The notes below the pieces were generated by a model that saw only the letters and a list, made by a program, of their open reading frames with translations, was not told the DNA's origin and searched no databases. Of a stretch of 64,000 nt of DNA, positions 35,535 through 44,257 are shown piece by piece. The position numbers and the translations under genes are program-made. The number at the start of each line of letters is the position of its first letter. Position 1 is the first letter of the stretch. This stretch comes from Lentimicrobium saccharophilum (GTDB taxonomy: Bacteria > Bacteroidota > Bacteroidia > Bacteroidales > Lentimicrobiaceae), in assembly GCF_001192835.1 (NCBI RefSeq), contig NZ_DF968182.1:905748-969747 (forward strand). Reading direction: 5' to 3'.

Positions 35535-35951
35535 GTGCCCGGATATACTGCCTCTGTAATCAGCCCCTGCGGCATCAACTGCACCACCTGTTATGCTTTT
35601 CAGCGAAGCAAAAACCGCTGTTCAGGCTGCCGAAATCAGTCAGGGTACAAGCCGAATTATTGTGTTGTATGTAAAATTGTCAACTGCGAAAGGCTGGCAA
35701 TGACCCGTTCAGGCTTCTGCCACGAATGTGATCAGTTTCCCTGTGCCAGGCTGAAGCAACTTGACAAACGCTACCGCAACAAATACCATAGCAGCCTTGT
35801 CGGAAATCTCAGGGACCTGAAGACGATGGGACCTGAAGCTTACATGGAGCGGGAAGACATACGCTGTCACTGTGCCGGATGCGGGGCAGTCATCTGCATT
35901 CATTCAAATGTCTGTCAGCAATGCGGCCTGGTGCTGCCCGGGCGCATCTGA
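35535..35951 (+). CDS. DUF3795 Cys-rich protein
   Basis: 138 residues with 16-17 cysteines in paired motifs (CGINCTTCYAF, CSGCRNQ, YCVVCKIVNC, CHECDQFPCARL, CHCAGCGAVIC, CQQCGLVLPG). This fits the DUF3795 family, seen as small zinc-binding or iron-sulfur proteins of unknown function. The C-terminal CHCAGCG and CQQCG form a zinc-ribbon-like module. The start is GTG at 35535; no nearby ATG is in frame. Convergent with the ABC-F gene. Confidence 0.82.
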   Translation: MPGYTASVISPCGINCTTCYAFQRSKNRCSGCRNQSGYKPNYCVVCKIVNCERLAMTRSGFCHECDQFPCARLKQLDKRYRNKYHSSLVGNLRDLKTMGPEAYMEREDIRCHCAGCGAVICIHSNVCQQCGLVLPGRI

Positions 35952-35991
35952 TTCAGGGAAAATGCCTTTTATGGCAGGATAAATTCCTTCT

Positions 35992-37878
35992 TTATTCAAA
36001 TAATTCGCTGAGTTCCAGCCACCGGTTGGTTTTCTCTTCAAGGGCGCTTTCCGTTTCCTGATAATTCCGGCTGAGTTTTTCCAGTTCGTCAGGCCCGCAG
36101 GCACCGCTGTTCATTTTGTCCAGGATCTCTTTCTTGCGCGCTTCGAGCGATTGAATCTGCCCGTCGAGTGCTTCAAACTCGGTTTTTTCCTTATAACTTG
36201 GTTTCCGGGGTTTGTTCTCCTGAATCGATGCGATTGCTTTCGGGGGCGTCACCGGGCTTTTCTGCCGCGCCAGCCGGGCTTCTTCAGCAAGCTTTAGTTT
36301 GTAGTAATCGGTGTAGTTTCCGTAATAATCCTTGATTTTTCCCTCACTCCCGAAAACAAATACATGATCCACAATTTTATCCATAAAATACCGGTCGTGC
36401 GAAACCACCAACAGGCAACCTTCGAAGTTGATCAGGAAATCTTCGAGCAGGTTGAGTGTATGAATATCCAGGTCGTTGGTCGGCTCGTCGAGAATCAGAA
36501 AGTTGGGATTTTTCAGCAGTTGCATCAGCAGAAATAACCTGCGTTTCTCCCCGCCGCTGAGACTGGAGAAATAATTATACTGCAGCGTATGGGGAAAATT
36601 GAAGTGTGAAAGGAAGGCCGAAGCGGAAATGCGGCCTTTGCCCAGCGGCATCTCTTCTGCTATATCTTTGGCAATGTCAATCACCCGCTTGTCCTCTTTG
36701 GGCTGAAAGCCCTCCTGGGAATAGTATCCGAAAACAATCGTCTGCCCAGTGGTAATCTTTCCCATATCCGGATGCAGGCTGCCGGTAATCATATTAAGCA
36801 GGGTAGTCTTGCCGGAACCATTGCGGCCGACAATCCCGGCTTTTTCTCCTTTTTTGAAGATATAGGAGAAATTGTCAACAACCTTATTTTCTCCGAAAGC
36901 TTTATGTATATTATTTAATTCCAGTATTTTACCGCCGATCCGCGTCATTTTCACCTGGAGGGGCCCGGTATCCTTTTCAACCCTTTTATTGGCTTTTTCC
37001 TGAATTTCGTAAAAGTTGTCAACCCTTGCTTTCGCTTTGGTACCGCGCGCCTGGGGCATACGCCTCATCCACTCGAGTTCTGTACGGTAGAGGCTTTTGG
37101 CTTTTTCCGTTTCCGTAAGTTCAATGGCTTCGCGTTCGGCTTTTTTCCCGATGAAATAGGAATAGTTGCCCTTGTAACGGTAAATTCTGTTGTTGTCGAG
37201 CTCAAGGATCTCATCGCAGACGTGGTCGAGGAAGTAGCGGTCGTGGGTAACAATCAGCAGGCTCAGGTTCTGACGTGTGAGATAGTCTTCGAGCCATTCT
37301 ATCATTTCAATGTCCAGATGGTTGGTAGGTTCATCAAGGATCAGAAGGTCGGTTTCTTCGATCAGCGCTTTGGCAAGCGAAACTTTCTTGCGCTGACCTC
37401 CCGATAATTCACCAATTTTCTGATCCAGGTCCGCAATTTTAAACCGCCCGAGAATTTCTTTAATTCTAACGTCGTAATCCCATCCGCCGATCAGTTCCAT
37501 TTTGCTGGTACTGTTTTCGAGCATGCGGTGGGCTTCAGGTGAATCATCATGTTTAATCAGGTTCAGGCTGTATTCATAATCACGGATGGTGCGCATGAAT
37601 TCATTCTCGGCGTGGAAGAGAATGTCAAAAATCGTCTGATCCTCATTCATCTCAGGGTTTTGCGGAAGGTAGGCCCACCTGATGTCGCGGCGGAAGGTTA
37701 CTGCGCCGCTGTCGGGCAGTTCTTTGCCGCAGATAATGTTCAGCAGGCTGCTCTTTCCCGCGCCGTTGCGGGCAATAAGCGCTACTTTCGCTCCCTGGTC
37801 AATTCCAAAAGTGATTTCGGAGAAAAGTTCTTTCTCTCCGTATGATTTACTGAGTTGTTCAACAAGAAGATAATTCAA
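35992..37878 (-). CDS. ABC-F family ATPase (Uup/EttA-like)
   Basis: 628 residues from TTG 37878. The family motif NYLLVEQLSKSYGEKELF starts right there, and a longer start at 37902 lies inside the -7 box. Two complete ATPase cassettes are present: Walker A ARNGAGKSS and GRNGSGKTT, signature LSGGQRKKVS and LSGGEKRRLF, Walker B LLILDEPTNHLD and FLILDEPTNDLD, with the ABC-F linker between. The C-terminus has a coiled coil (about 560-628). Such proteins act on the ribosome; this coil type fits the Uup branch. Resistance-type ABC-F function is possible but not supported. Confidence 0.93.
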   Translation of the reverse strand: MNYLLVEQLSKSYGEKELFSEITFGIDQGAKVALIARNGAGKSSLLNIICGKELPDSGAVTFRRDIRWAYLPQNPEMNEDQTIFDILFHAENEFMRTIRDYEYSLNLIKHDDSPEAHRMLENSTSKMELIGGWDYDVRIKEILGRFKIADLDQKIGELSGGQRKKVSLAKALIEETDLLILDEPTNHLDIEMIEWLEDYLTRQNLSLLIVTHDRYFLDHVCDEILELDNNRIYRYKGNYSYFIGKKAEREAIELTETEKAKSLYRTELEWMRRMPQARGTKAKARVDNFYEIQEKANKRVEKDTGPLQVKMTRIGGKILELNNIHKAFGENKVVDNFSYIFKKGEKAGIVGRNGSGKTTLLNMITGSLHPDMGKITTGQTIVFGYYSQEGFQPKEDKRVIDIAKDIAEEMPLGKGRISASAFLSHFNFPHTLQYNYFSSLSGGEKRRLFLLMQLLKNPNFLILDEPTNDLDIHTLNLLEDFLINFEGCLLVVSHDRYFMDKIVDHVFVFGSEGKIKDYYGNYTDYYKLKLAEEARLARQKSPVTPPKAIASIQENKPRKPSYKEKTEFEALDGQIQSLEARKKEILDKMNSGACGPDELEKLSRNYQETESALEEKTNRWLELSELFE

Positions 37879-37899
37879 CGGATGTGGTTTTAGCAGCGG

Positions 37900-37907
37900 C
37901 AAAGATA
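37900..37907 (-). promoter_or_regulatory. -7 box for the ABC-F gene
   Basis: Minus-strand TATCTTTG. Its last TTG is the longest possible start, so the real start must be the TTG at 37878, giving a leader of about 15 bases. No clear -33 element. Confidence 0.6.
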
Positions 37908-37955
37908 CGCTTTATCGGCCAATCGGATATTGACTGATTGGGCGTGCCCTAAAGC

Positions 37956-37982
37956 AAAAAGCCTCAGGGAATGAGGCTTTTT
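37956..37982 (-). terminator. Terminator of the cold-shock gene
   Basis: Perfect 11-base arms (AAAAAGCCTCA and its complement) around GGGAA, with A/T runs on both sides. It lies 21 bases after the cold-shock stop. Confidence 0.9.
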
Positions 37983-38002
37983 AGCAGAACTGAAAAGAAA
38001 AA

Positions 38003-38194
38003 CTAAATCTTTTTAACGTCAACAGCTTTCTTTCCTCTTTTGTCCTCGGCAATTTCGAAAGAAACGAGATCATTTTCATTTACTTTCTCGGTAAGGCCTG
38101 TGGCATGAACAAAAACATCATGCTGGGTTTCATCGTCGATAATAAAACCAAAGCCTTTGCGCTCATTGAAGAATTTAACTTTACCGGTAGGCAT
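38003..38194 (-). CDS. Cold-shock domain protein
   Basis: 63 residues forming a single OB fold: GKVKFFNERKGFGFI (RNP1 KGFGFI), DVFVHATGL (RNP2 VFVH), and the final VSFEIAEDKRGKKAVDVKKI. Small proteins of this type bind single-stranded RNA or DNA and act as RNA chaperones. It has a complete promoter and terminator and is monocistronic. Whether it responds to cold cannot be told; the leader is only about 20 bases, unlike the long thermosensing leader of E. coli cspA. Confidence 0.95.
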   Translation of the reverse strand: MPTGKVKFFNERKGFGFIIDDETQHDVFVHATGLTEKVNENDLVSFEIAEDKRGKKAVDVKKI

Positions 38195-38222
38195 AACAAT
38201 TGAAAATTAGAGATTAACAACA

Positions 38223-38253
38223 CAAATATAGTAAAAAAAACAGGGAAATCAAA
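38223..38253 (-). promoter_or_regulatory. Promoter of the cold-shock gene
   Basis: Minus-strand TTTG (38250-38253), 19-base spacer and TATATTTG (38223-38230). This is the best match to the Bacteroidota promoter consensus in the window. Confidence 0.85.
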
Positions 38254-38352
38254 TTTAAGTTCGATCCTGATTGATCAAACTTATGGAGAAGGCCGGCAAT
38301 CAACATATATAGATATGCCTGAACCCTTTATCAATGCGGAATAACTGCTTGT

Positions 38353-38601
38353 TCAGTCTGTATCCAGCAACCAGCGAAAAATCTTTTCAGCTTCGGCTGC
38401 TGAATCGCCGCAGAATGATGGTTCCGGCTGAAAACCCGAGCAAACGGCCGGGCGTTCCGGTTTGCCGAATAAAGCGCACTTCAGGTCACCGGTAAGTTGA
38501 ACACATCGCACAAATGCAGGTTTACCCGCCGGCATACCCGGGATGGGTGAACTGATGGAAGGAAAGATACAGCAGGCGGCGCATCCGGGGCGGCACTCCA
38601 T
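38353..38601 (-). CDS. Small YkgJ-type Cys-cluster protein
   Basis: 82 residues from ATG 38601 (an ATG at 38613 is in frame but would leave a leader of about 3 bases). Cysteines are in MECRPGCAACCIFPSISSPIP, FVRCVQL, KCALFGKPERPAVCSGF and SFCGD, the YkgJ/zinc- or iron-chelating domain pattern. The family is thought to bind Fe-S or Zn and its function is unknown. It stands alone with a -7 box at 38623; a larger YkgJ-type gene lies at 39631. Confidence 0.82.
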   Translation of the reverse strand: MECRPGCAACCIFPSISSPIPGMPAGKPAFVRCVQLTGDLKCALFGKPERPAVCSGFQPEPSFCGDSAAEAEKIFRWLLDTD

Positions 38602-38622
38602 AAAAAACGGCATTTAAATTTG

Positions 38623-38630
38623 CAAAGCTA
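38623..38630 (-). promoter_or_regulatory. -7 box for the small YkgJ gene
   Basis: Minus-strand TAGCTTTG, 21 bases upstream of the ATG at 38601. No clear -33 element. Confidence 0.5.
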
Positions 38631-38936
38631 ATGGATTAAAGGATGACTCATGCAGCCCCTGCAAACACTTTTATAATGATGGGCCCATAAGGGGGGATAT
38701 TCTTACCTCATTTGATGCGGCCTTTTTGAATTCTCTAAAGATAAATTTAATCTTCGCCTTCGTTTCTGCTGACAGCTTTAACTTTTAATACCTTTGCACC
38801 TGAAGCGGGTGTTGACAGATAGCGGAAGGTTTTCATTGAACAACCGGAAATTTGCGGCAAAGGTTTCAATAATTGTTTTACCCGGTAATATCAAGGTATT
38901 TGTAACATATTTCCTAATTTCTACATTCAACGTTTA
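38631..38936. other. Intergenic region between divergent YkgJ and TerB-DnaJ genes
   Basis: About 300 bases without a supported gene. A plus-strand TACCTTTG at 38789-38796 could be the -7 box of the TerB-DnaJ gene, giving a leader near 135 bases. A short reading frame starting at 38646 has only 15 codons and no support. No repeat or riboswitch is recognised. Confidence 0.5.
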
Positions 38937-39662
38937 ATGGCATCATTTGGCAAATGGATCGGAGGCGGCCTGGGTTGGGCGCTGGGTGGCCCCATCGGAG
39001 GAATTCTTGGTTTTGTGTTCGGATCGATTTTCGACAGCATGCAAAGCGGTCAGTATGAGCACAAAGGATTTACGCCGACCCAGGAAGGAGATTTTAAGGT
39101 CAGCCTGCTGGTTATGATTGCCGCCATCATGAAGGCCGATGGCAGGATTATGAAGTCAGAACTGGAATATGTGAAGCGGTTTTTGCTGGGTCAGTTCGGG
39201 GAGCAGGAGGCTGAGCGGTTGCTGCTGTTGCTCAGGGAGATACTACGGCAGGATCTGGACGTGGATGAAATCTGCGAGCAGATTCAGGAGAATATGGAAT
39301 ACCCGTCGAGGCTGCAACTGGTCCATTTCCTGTTCGGTGTTGCTGCCGCCGATGGCGAGCCACATGCAGCCGAAGCGGACTTGCTGAAACGCATATGTCT
39401 TCACATGGGTATCCGCCAGAAAGATTTCGACTCCATCAAAGCCATGTTTATAAGGGATACCGGCAGCGCTTACCGCATTCTTGAAATCTCCCCCGATGCC
39501 AGTGATGATGAGGTGAAGAAAGCTTACCGAAAGATGGCACTTAAATATCATCCTGATAAAGTGGCCCATCTGGGAGAGGATGTGCAGAAGGCGGCAAAAG
39601 AGAAATTCCAGCAACTGAACCAGGCTTACAATGAGATCAAGCAGCAGCGCGGATTTAACTGA
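38937..39662 (+). CDS. TerB-like plus DnaJ-domain protein (DjlA-like)
   Basis: 241 residues. The first 35 residues form a glycine-zipper segment ([21 protein letters not shown]). Residues about 48-165 are a TerB-like helical domain ([24 protein letters not shown] and [20 protein letters not shown]). Residues about 178-241 are a J-domain with the HPD motif in [12 protein letters not shown]. This is the DjlA layout. The J-domain would stimulate an Hsp70 at the membrane. The downstream YkgJ-type gene overlaps its end by 32 bases. Confidence 0.88.
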   Translation: MASFGKWIGGGLGWALGGPIGGILGFVFGSIFDSMQSGQYEHKGFTPTQEGDFKVSLLVMIAAIMKADGRIMKSELEYVKRFLLGQFGEQEAERLLLLLREILRQDLDVDEICEQIQENMEYPSRLQLVHFLFGVAAADGEPHAAEADLLKRICLHMGIRQKDFDSIKAMFIRDTGSAYRILEISPDASDDEVKKAYRKMALKYHPDKVAHLGEDVQKAAKEKFQQLNQAYNEIKQQRGFN

Positions 39663-40167
39663 TCTGAAGATCGTTGAAGCCGATGTCCCCCGGCCTGAAC
39701 AACTCAAAACTTTATTTCGCGCCAATCAATCCCTGTTGCTGAAAGCCACAAAGAGACTGGCAAAAATCAATCCGCGGTCACTGGATTCCGCGGTTCATTC
39801 CATGCATGATCAGGCCTTTGGTTTTTACGATTGCCTTTTGTGTGCCAACTGCTGCCGCAGCATCAGCCCTGCCATCCGCTACAGCGATGTGGATGATATG
39901 GCAAAAAAGCTGAGGATAAAACCTTCGGAAGTCGTTGAGAAATATCTGAGAACAGACAGCGACGGGGATTTTGTATTTCATTCGGCTCCCTGTCCGTTTA
40001 TTGACGGGGATAACTATTGCAGCATTTACAGTCACCGGCCGAAAGCGTGCAGGGAATATCCGCATACCGACCGCAGCCGGTTTTACCAGTTGCTTAAGCT
40101 TTCGTTGAAAAATGCAGAGATATGTCCGGTAGTTTACGCCATTCTGCTTAAGCTGAGCGCCGTTTAA
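39631..40167 (+). CDS. YkgJ-type Cys-cluster protein
   Basis: 178 residues as given; the first ATG at 39631 overlaps the TerB-DnaJ gene by 32 bases. A later start (CTG or TTG near 39670) is possible because the conserved core begins only at about residue 66. The core has [39 protein letters not shown] and NAEICPVVY, the YkgJ/Fe-S or zinc-chelating pattern, longer than the gene at 38353. Function unknown. Its stop overlaps the end of the convergent methyltransferase gene by 4 bases. Confidence 0.82.
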   Translation: MRSSSSADLTDLKIVEADVPRPEQLKTLFRANQSLLLKATKRLAKINPRSLDSAVHSMHDQAFGFYDCLLCANCCRSISPAIRYSDVDDMAKKLRIKPSEVVEKYLRTDSDGDFVFHSAPCPFIDGDNYCSIYSHRPKACREYPHTDRSRFYQLLKLSLKNAEICPVVYAILLKLSAV

Positions 40168-41039
40168 AACCTTAACACAGTGCCCAGGGGCAGTTTTTTG
40201 CCAAAGTTGTCTGCCAGAAAGAGTTCCCCCGATTCCAGGGTTTCCCTGTTTCCAAAAGCTGACCTGATCAGATTTTCCCCGATCAGCGAAGAAAACCCCA
40301 TCGAATACAGGCTCATTATCAGGAAGTTTTCATGTTCATCGAGCAATTCGCTGCACTGTTTGATCATTTCATTGATATGTTCCTCAAGCACCCATTTCTC
40401 GCCGTCCGCCCCGCGGCCGTAAGCGGGCGGATCGAGTATAATGCCCTGGTAGCTGTTGCCGCGGCGAACCTCCCTTTTTACAAATTTTAATGCATCTTCA
40501 ACCACCCAGCGGATTCCGTCAAGTCCGCTGAGTTCCATATTTTCACGGGCCCATGTAATCACAGGCTTCACCGAATCCACATGCACCACTTCGGCACCTG
40601 CCGCGCAGGCGGCAAGGGATGCGCCGCCCGTATAGGCAAACAGGTTCAGAACTTTCGGGCGGTTTGTTTTCATGGCGCTGATGCGGTCATAAATAAAATC
40701 CCAGTTGTCGCCCTGCTCCGGAAAAACACCGATATGCCTGAAACTGGTAAGCCCCAGCCGCAACTTCAGGTTCATCTTTTTATAGCTGTAGCCGATCTGC
40801 CACTGCTCACGGCAGCCCTTTTTCAGGATCCATTTCCCTTTTTCGGGATCATTCTTTTCTTTCCTGAAAATAGCCTGTGCACGTGCCGCCCACTCTTCCG
40901 CTGCCAGCGATTTGTCCCATACCGCCTGCGGTTCGGGGCGTATCAGCACCTGGCTGCCGAAACGTTCCAGTTTCTCAAAATTGCCGGAATCCAGCAATTC
41001 GTAGTCTTTCCAGTTCTCGGGGGAGAGCAGTTTTATCAT
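40164..41039 (-). CDS. RlmI-like SAM-dependent RNA methyltransferase
   Basis: 291 residues. SAM-binding motif VLNLFAYTGGASLA, acidic VVHVDSVK, WVVEDALKFV, and the catalytic-type motif IILDPPAYGRG, as in the RlmI/RlmK group of 23S rRNA methyltransferases and related enzymes. The N-terminal PUA-like domain is shortened to a beta-rich segment (residues 1-100). The target base is unknown. It is convergent with the YkgJ-type gene, overlapping by 4 bases. Confidence 0.85.
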   Translation of the reverse strand: MIKLLSPENWKDYELLDSGNFEKLERFGSQVLIRPEPQAVWDKSLAAEEWAARAQAIFRKEKNDPEKGKWILKKGCREQWQIGYSYKKMNLKLRLGLTSFRHIGVFPEQGDNWDFIYDRISAMKTNRPKVLNLFAYTGGASLAACAAGAEVVHVDSVKPVITWARENMELSGLDGIRWVVEDALKFVKREVRRGNSYQGIILDPPAYGRGADGEKWVLEEHINEMIKQCSELLDEHENFLIMSLYSMGFSSLIGENLIRSAFGNRETLESGELFLADNFGKKLPLGTVLRF

Positions 41040-41107
41040 AATCCCGGGGATTTTTTCTGATCCGGGGTCCGTAATCCCTTCACAACTGCAAAGATGCGAA
41101 TTTTCCC

Positions 41108-41115
41108 TAACTTTG
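41108..41115 (+). promoter_or_regulatory. -7 box for the TrmH-type methyltransferase gene
   Basis: TAACTTTG, 20 bases upstream of ATG 41136. An upstream in-frame ATG at 41094 would be ahead of the transcript start, so the start at 41136 is chosen. Confidence 0.6.
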
Positions 41116-41135
41116 TCCTGTCAATTCCCCGCCCG

Positions 41136-41933
41136 ATGTCAGAACTTATCACCAGCCCGCAAAATGCCAGGATCAAAAACCTTCTGCTGCTTCAGCAGAA
41201 ATCGCGGGAGCGCAGGAAGCAAAATCTGGTAGTGGTTGAAGGGCTGCGCGAAACAGCCATCGCAGTGGAAAACGGCTACAGGATGACTGAATTTTTCGTT
41301 TGTCCGGAGATCAGCAACCAAACCGGTTTTGTGGATTTGGTTGGTAATGCAAGGGTTACGGAAGTAAGCGCAGCCGTGTTTGAAAAACTGGCTTACCGCG
41401 AAGGCTCCGATGGCTGTATTGCGCTGTTTGAACCACGCTGGCTGAAAATCGGTGAGGTAAAATTACGTCCCGATCCCCTGGTGGTGATCCTTGAATCGGT
41501 GGAGAAACCCGGCAATCTGGGCGCAATCCTTCGTACTGCCGATGCCGCCGGTCTTGACGCCGTGATTGTGTGTGATCCGTTGACCGATATATATAACCCC
41601 AATGTAATCCGTTCAGGAGTGGGTTGCGTGTTTTCGAGGCAGGTGGTAGCCTGCTCCACTGAAGAAGCGCAGCAATGGCTCAAAGATAAAGGAATCCGCA
41701 GCTATGCTGCTGAATTGCAGGCCTCCTCGCACTATCATCTTCACAGCTACCAGGGGCCGACCGCCTTTGTGATGGGAACGGAAGCCGACGGGCTTACACG
41801 GAAATGGATAGACTTCTGCGATGAGCGCATCATCATACCCATGCTGGGCAGTATCGACTCGCTGAATGTGTCGGTTTCGGCGGCGGTGTTGGTTTTTGAA
41901 GCCATGCGGCAGCGGGGCTTCAGCATTCCATAG
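41136..41933 (+). CDS. TrmH/SpoU-family RNA methyltransferase
   Basis: 265 residues. The N-terminal substrate-binding domain (ELITSPQNARIKNLLLLQQK) precedes a SPOUT knot with VVILESVEKPGNLGAILRTADAA (motif 1), AFVMGTEADGL (motif 2) and IIIPMLGSIDSLNVSVSAAVLV (motif 3). It would make 2'-O-methyl groups on rRNA or tRNA. It could be RlmB-like or TrmH-like; the family member cannot be fixed by eye. It is divergent from the RlmI-like gene. Confidence 0.9.
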   Translation: MSELITSPQNARIKNLLLLQQKSRERRKQNLVVVEGLRETAIAVENGYRMTEFFVCPEISNQTGFVDLVGNARVTEVSAAVFEKLAYREGSDGCIALFEPRWLKIGEVKLRPDPLVVILESVEKPGNLGAILRTADAAGLDAVIVCDPLTDIYNPNVIRSGVGCVFSRQVVACSTEEAQQWLKDKGIRSYAAELQASSHYHLHSYQGPTAFVMGTEADGLTRKWIDFCDERIIIPMLGSIDSLNVSVSAAVLVFEAMRQRGFSIP

Positions 41934-41970
41934 AGATATAGCCGGGCGCAGCGGATCCGAATGATGATAA

Positions 41971-43206
41971 TCAGAAACTGTAAACGGCTCCGAGTCCGAT
42001 GCGGAGGTTCCCGGTTTCCCGGCTGCTGATCACCCTGTATTTTTCATCATTCTCCCCATATGCGGCTGTAGTATATTCCATCTCGGCGATCAGGCTGAAT
42101 TTTCCGGTAATATAAGTTATCATGGGTGCTAAACGGTATACGTATCCGATATCGGCATCGCGGGCGTAAACGGGACCCGTCAGCTCCTCAGCGGAACCGT
42201 CGTTTTTGGTGAAGCCGGCAAACAGCGAAGGTTGCCACTGCCCGAGGTTGAGCTGTGTATTTATCCAAACGGAATGATAATTCAAGGGGCTGTACTCCCG
42301 CTGCTTTGTCAGCGGATCGGTTTTACTCACCCCGAAACCGCCCATCATCAGGTGGTCGTTTAACGCCTGTCCGTAAACGTACTGAGTTTTGATGGCAGCC
42401 TTTCCGGGATTCCATGAAATAAAGACGGTGTATGAAAGGCAATTCAGGGATTCGTCAGCTTTATACAAGCTGTCGGTAACCAGACGAGGTGTCAGTTTTT
42501 TAAAATCAATTCCTGCTCCGGCAAATATTTTTTCTGTCTTAACCTGAATCTGTCCGTGCAGGTTGGGGATTATGCTGTTTCTCAGGTAAACGGAAGTGCT
42601 GCCCTGGGGGCCGTTGTTGACGTAGTCGCGCTGGGCGGCGGCGACCGCCACCAGGTTAAAAAACCCGGTTCTGTAATCCATCCTGAGTTGCGGCTGGCGG
42701 CTGAAAGAGTGAAACGGCGCGCCGGTATTGAGTGAGAGTACGTTGGGGATCATTTCGGGCAGGTCGAGGGGGTGCCAGTATTGTCCGGCCAGCAGCCGTG
42801 TTTTCTTCCACTGCAGTGATATGTAGCCATGGCGCAGGCGAAGGCTGTTGTTTTCGCTGTTGGAGGCTCCGGTGAAATCCGCTTCAATAAAGCCCAGCAC
42901 TTTCGCACCGAGTACATCAGGGCCGGTTGCCCGGGCATTGATGCGCGTAGTCATGGCGTACTGGTTAAATGTCGGGTGCGCGTTCAGATCATTTCCGTTC
43001 CGGTCGTAAACTGGTTTTTTGGGGTAGAAAAGTAAAAAACCTTCCCGCGCTTCCACTACCTGACGGCTGTCGAAAATCGCATCTGCCCTGACAAATCCGG
43101 CAAAATGAAGGCTGTAGGGGCTGCTTTCCTGTTGGGCTGTCAACTGATTGAAACTTAATAACAGGCTACAGGTTGCCGTGATCAGGAGGCGGAAAAATGA
43201 ATGCAT
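41971..43206 (-). CDS. Porin-like outer-membrane barrel protein (DcaP-type)
   Basis: 411 residues from ATG 43206, where a signal peptide (MHSFFRLLITATCSLLLSFN, ending LTAQ) begins; a longer frame to 43287 puts 27 residues ahead of it. The mature chain begins with YSLHFAGFVRADAIFDSRQVV and continues with strand-rich segments (LAGQYWHPLDLPEM, FSRQPQLRMDYRTG), ending in GNLRIGLGAVYSF. This resembles DcaP/porin-type barrels that take up small anions. The substrate is unknown. Convergent with the TrmH-type gene. Confidence 0.75.
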   Translation of the reverse strand: MHSFFRLLITATCSLLLSFNQLTAQQESSPYSLHFAGFVRADAIFDSRQVVEAREGFLLFYPKKPVYDRNGNDLNAHPTFNQYAMTTRINARATGPDVLGAKVLGFIEADFTGASNSENNSLRLRHGYISLQWKKTRLLAGQYWHPLDLPEMIPNVLSLNTGAPFHSFSRQPQLRMDYRTGFFNLVAVAAAQRDYVNNGPQGSTSVYLRNSIIPNLHGQIQVKTEKIFAGAGIDFKKLTPRLVTDSLYKADESLNCLSYTVFISWNPGKAAIKTQYVYGQALNDHLMMGGFGVSKTDPLTKQREYSPLNYHSVWINTQLNLGQWQPSLFAGFTKNDGSAEELTGPVYARDADIGYVYRLAPMITYITGKFSLIAEMEYTTAAYGENDEKYRVISSRETGNLRIGLGAVYSF

Positions 43207-43356
43207 CTTTTTTCGGGCAAAGTAAGGCAATGTAATCTGTTTGTGCAACAGGCCCGCTTTGGTTTTAAGGTGAAGCATCATAGTCATGCTGCCGGTTTAT
43301 ACAGGTATAGCAGGCAATTATTGCAGTGAGCCATTTTAAGGCTGGATTTTTTTTTA

Positions 43357-43364
43357 TAGGTTTG
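43357..43364 (+). promoter_or_regulatory. -7 box for mtgA
   Basis: TAGGTTTG, 26 bases upstream of ATG 43391, just after an 11-base T run. No clear -33 element. Confidence 0.5.
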
Positions 43365-43390
43365 CACCATTCAATATTAATCTCAAATTG

Positions 43391-44089
43391 ATGATTACCG
43401 CAAAGTCTGTCACCAGAAAGCTTTTCCGTCTGATCCGCTTTGCCGTTTTCTTTTTTTTCTTTTCCACGGTTCTTGTTACCATTATATACAGGTTTGTTAG
43501 ACCTCCCGTAACGCCTTTGCAACTGATCAGGGTTGCTGAACAAATTGCAGAAGGCGAAAAGGTGAAGATGAACCGCGACTGGGTGAAACTCAGGGATATT
43601 TCCCCGCACATGGTTCAGGCGGTGGTTGCTGCTGAGGACAACAATTTCATGAAGCATCACGGTTTTGACCTGGAAGCGATTAAAAAAGCCAGGGAACTCA
43701 ATAAAAAGAGGAAAAACAAGTTGGGGGCCAGCACCATTTCGCAGCAGACGGCCAAGAATGTTTTCCTATGGCCCGACCGGACATGGCTCAGAAAGGGACT
43801 GGAGGTCTATTTCACCGGACTGATTGAAATATTCTGGGGGAAGCGGCGCATTATGGAGGTGTATCTCAATGTAATTGAGATGGGCGACGGTATTTATGGG
43901 GTTGAAAAGGCCGCCGGCAAGTATTACCGGAAACCCGCGTCAGACCTTAACCGTGCCGAGGCCGCGATGATTGCCGCCGTGCTGCCCAATCCGCGCCGGT
44001 GGAGCCCTGCCTCACCAACAGCTTATATTCAGCGGAAACAACAGCGGATTATGCGGGTGATGAATCAAATGGAGAAGGTGAAATTTTAA
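43391..44089 (+). CDS. mtgA: Monofunctional biosynthetic peptidoglycan transglycosylase
   Basis: Polymerises lipid II glycan strands. 232 residues from ATG 43391 with one N-terminal membrane helix (very Phe-rich). GT51 motifs: EDNNFMKHHGFD (catalytic Glu), GASTISQQTAKN, RKGLEVYFTGLIE, KRRIMEVYLNVIEMGDGIYG, and AAVLPNPRRWSP. There is no transpeptidase domain, so it is the monofunctional type. It has its own promoter box; the DUF4476 gene starts 168 bases later. Confidence 0.95.
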   Translation: MITAKSVTRKLFRLIRFAVFFFFFSTVLVTIIYRFVRPPVTPLQLIRVAEQIAEGEKVKMNRDWVKLRDISPHMVQAVVAAEDNNFMKHHGFDLEAIKKARELNKKRKNKLGASTISQQTAKNVFLWPDRTWLRKGLEVYFTGLIEIFWGKRRIMEVYLNVIEMGDGIYGVEKAAGKYYRKPASDLNRAEAAMIAAVLPNPRRWSPASPTAYIQRKQQRIMRVMNQMEKVKF

Positions 44090-44257
44090 GAATGTCAGCT
44101 TGAAACTACCGGTGTTTTTTTTCTGAACTCAGCCAGCGGCACAATATTTGAATAAAATTGTTGTCACACGGGATTACGAATGGAATTGCCGGGTATTAAT
44201 ATCTGTCTTCTGAAATCTGTTTAAAATAATTTATATCCATCAAACTCACTGACCCAC

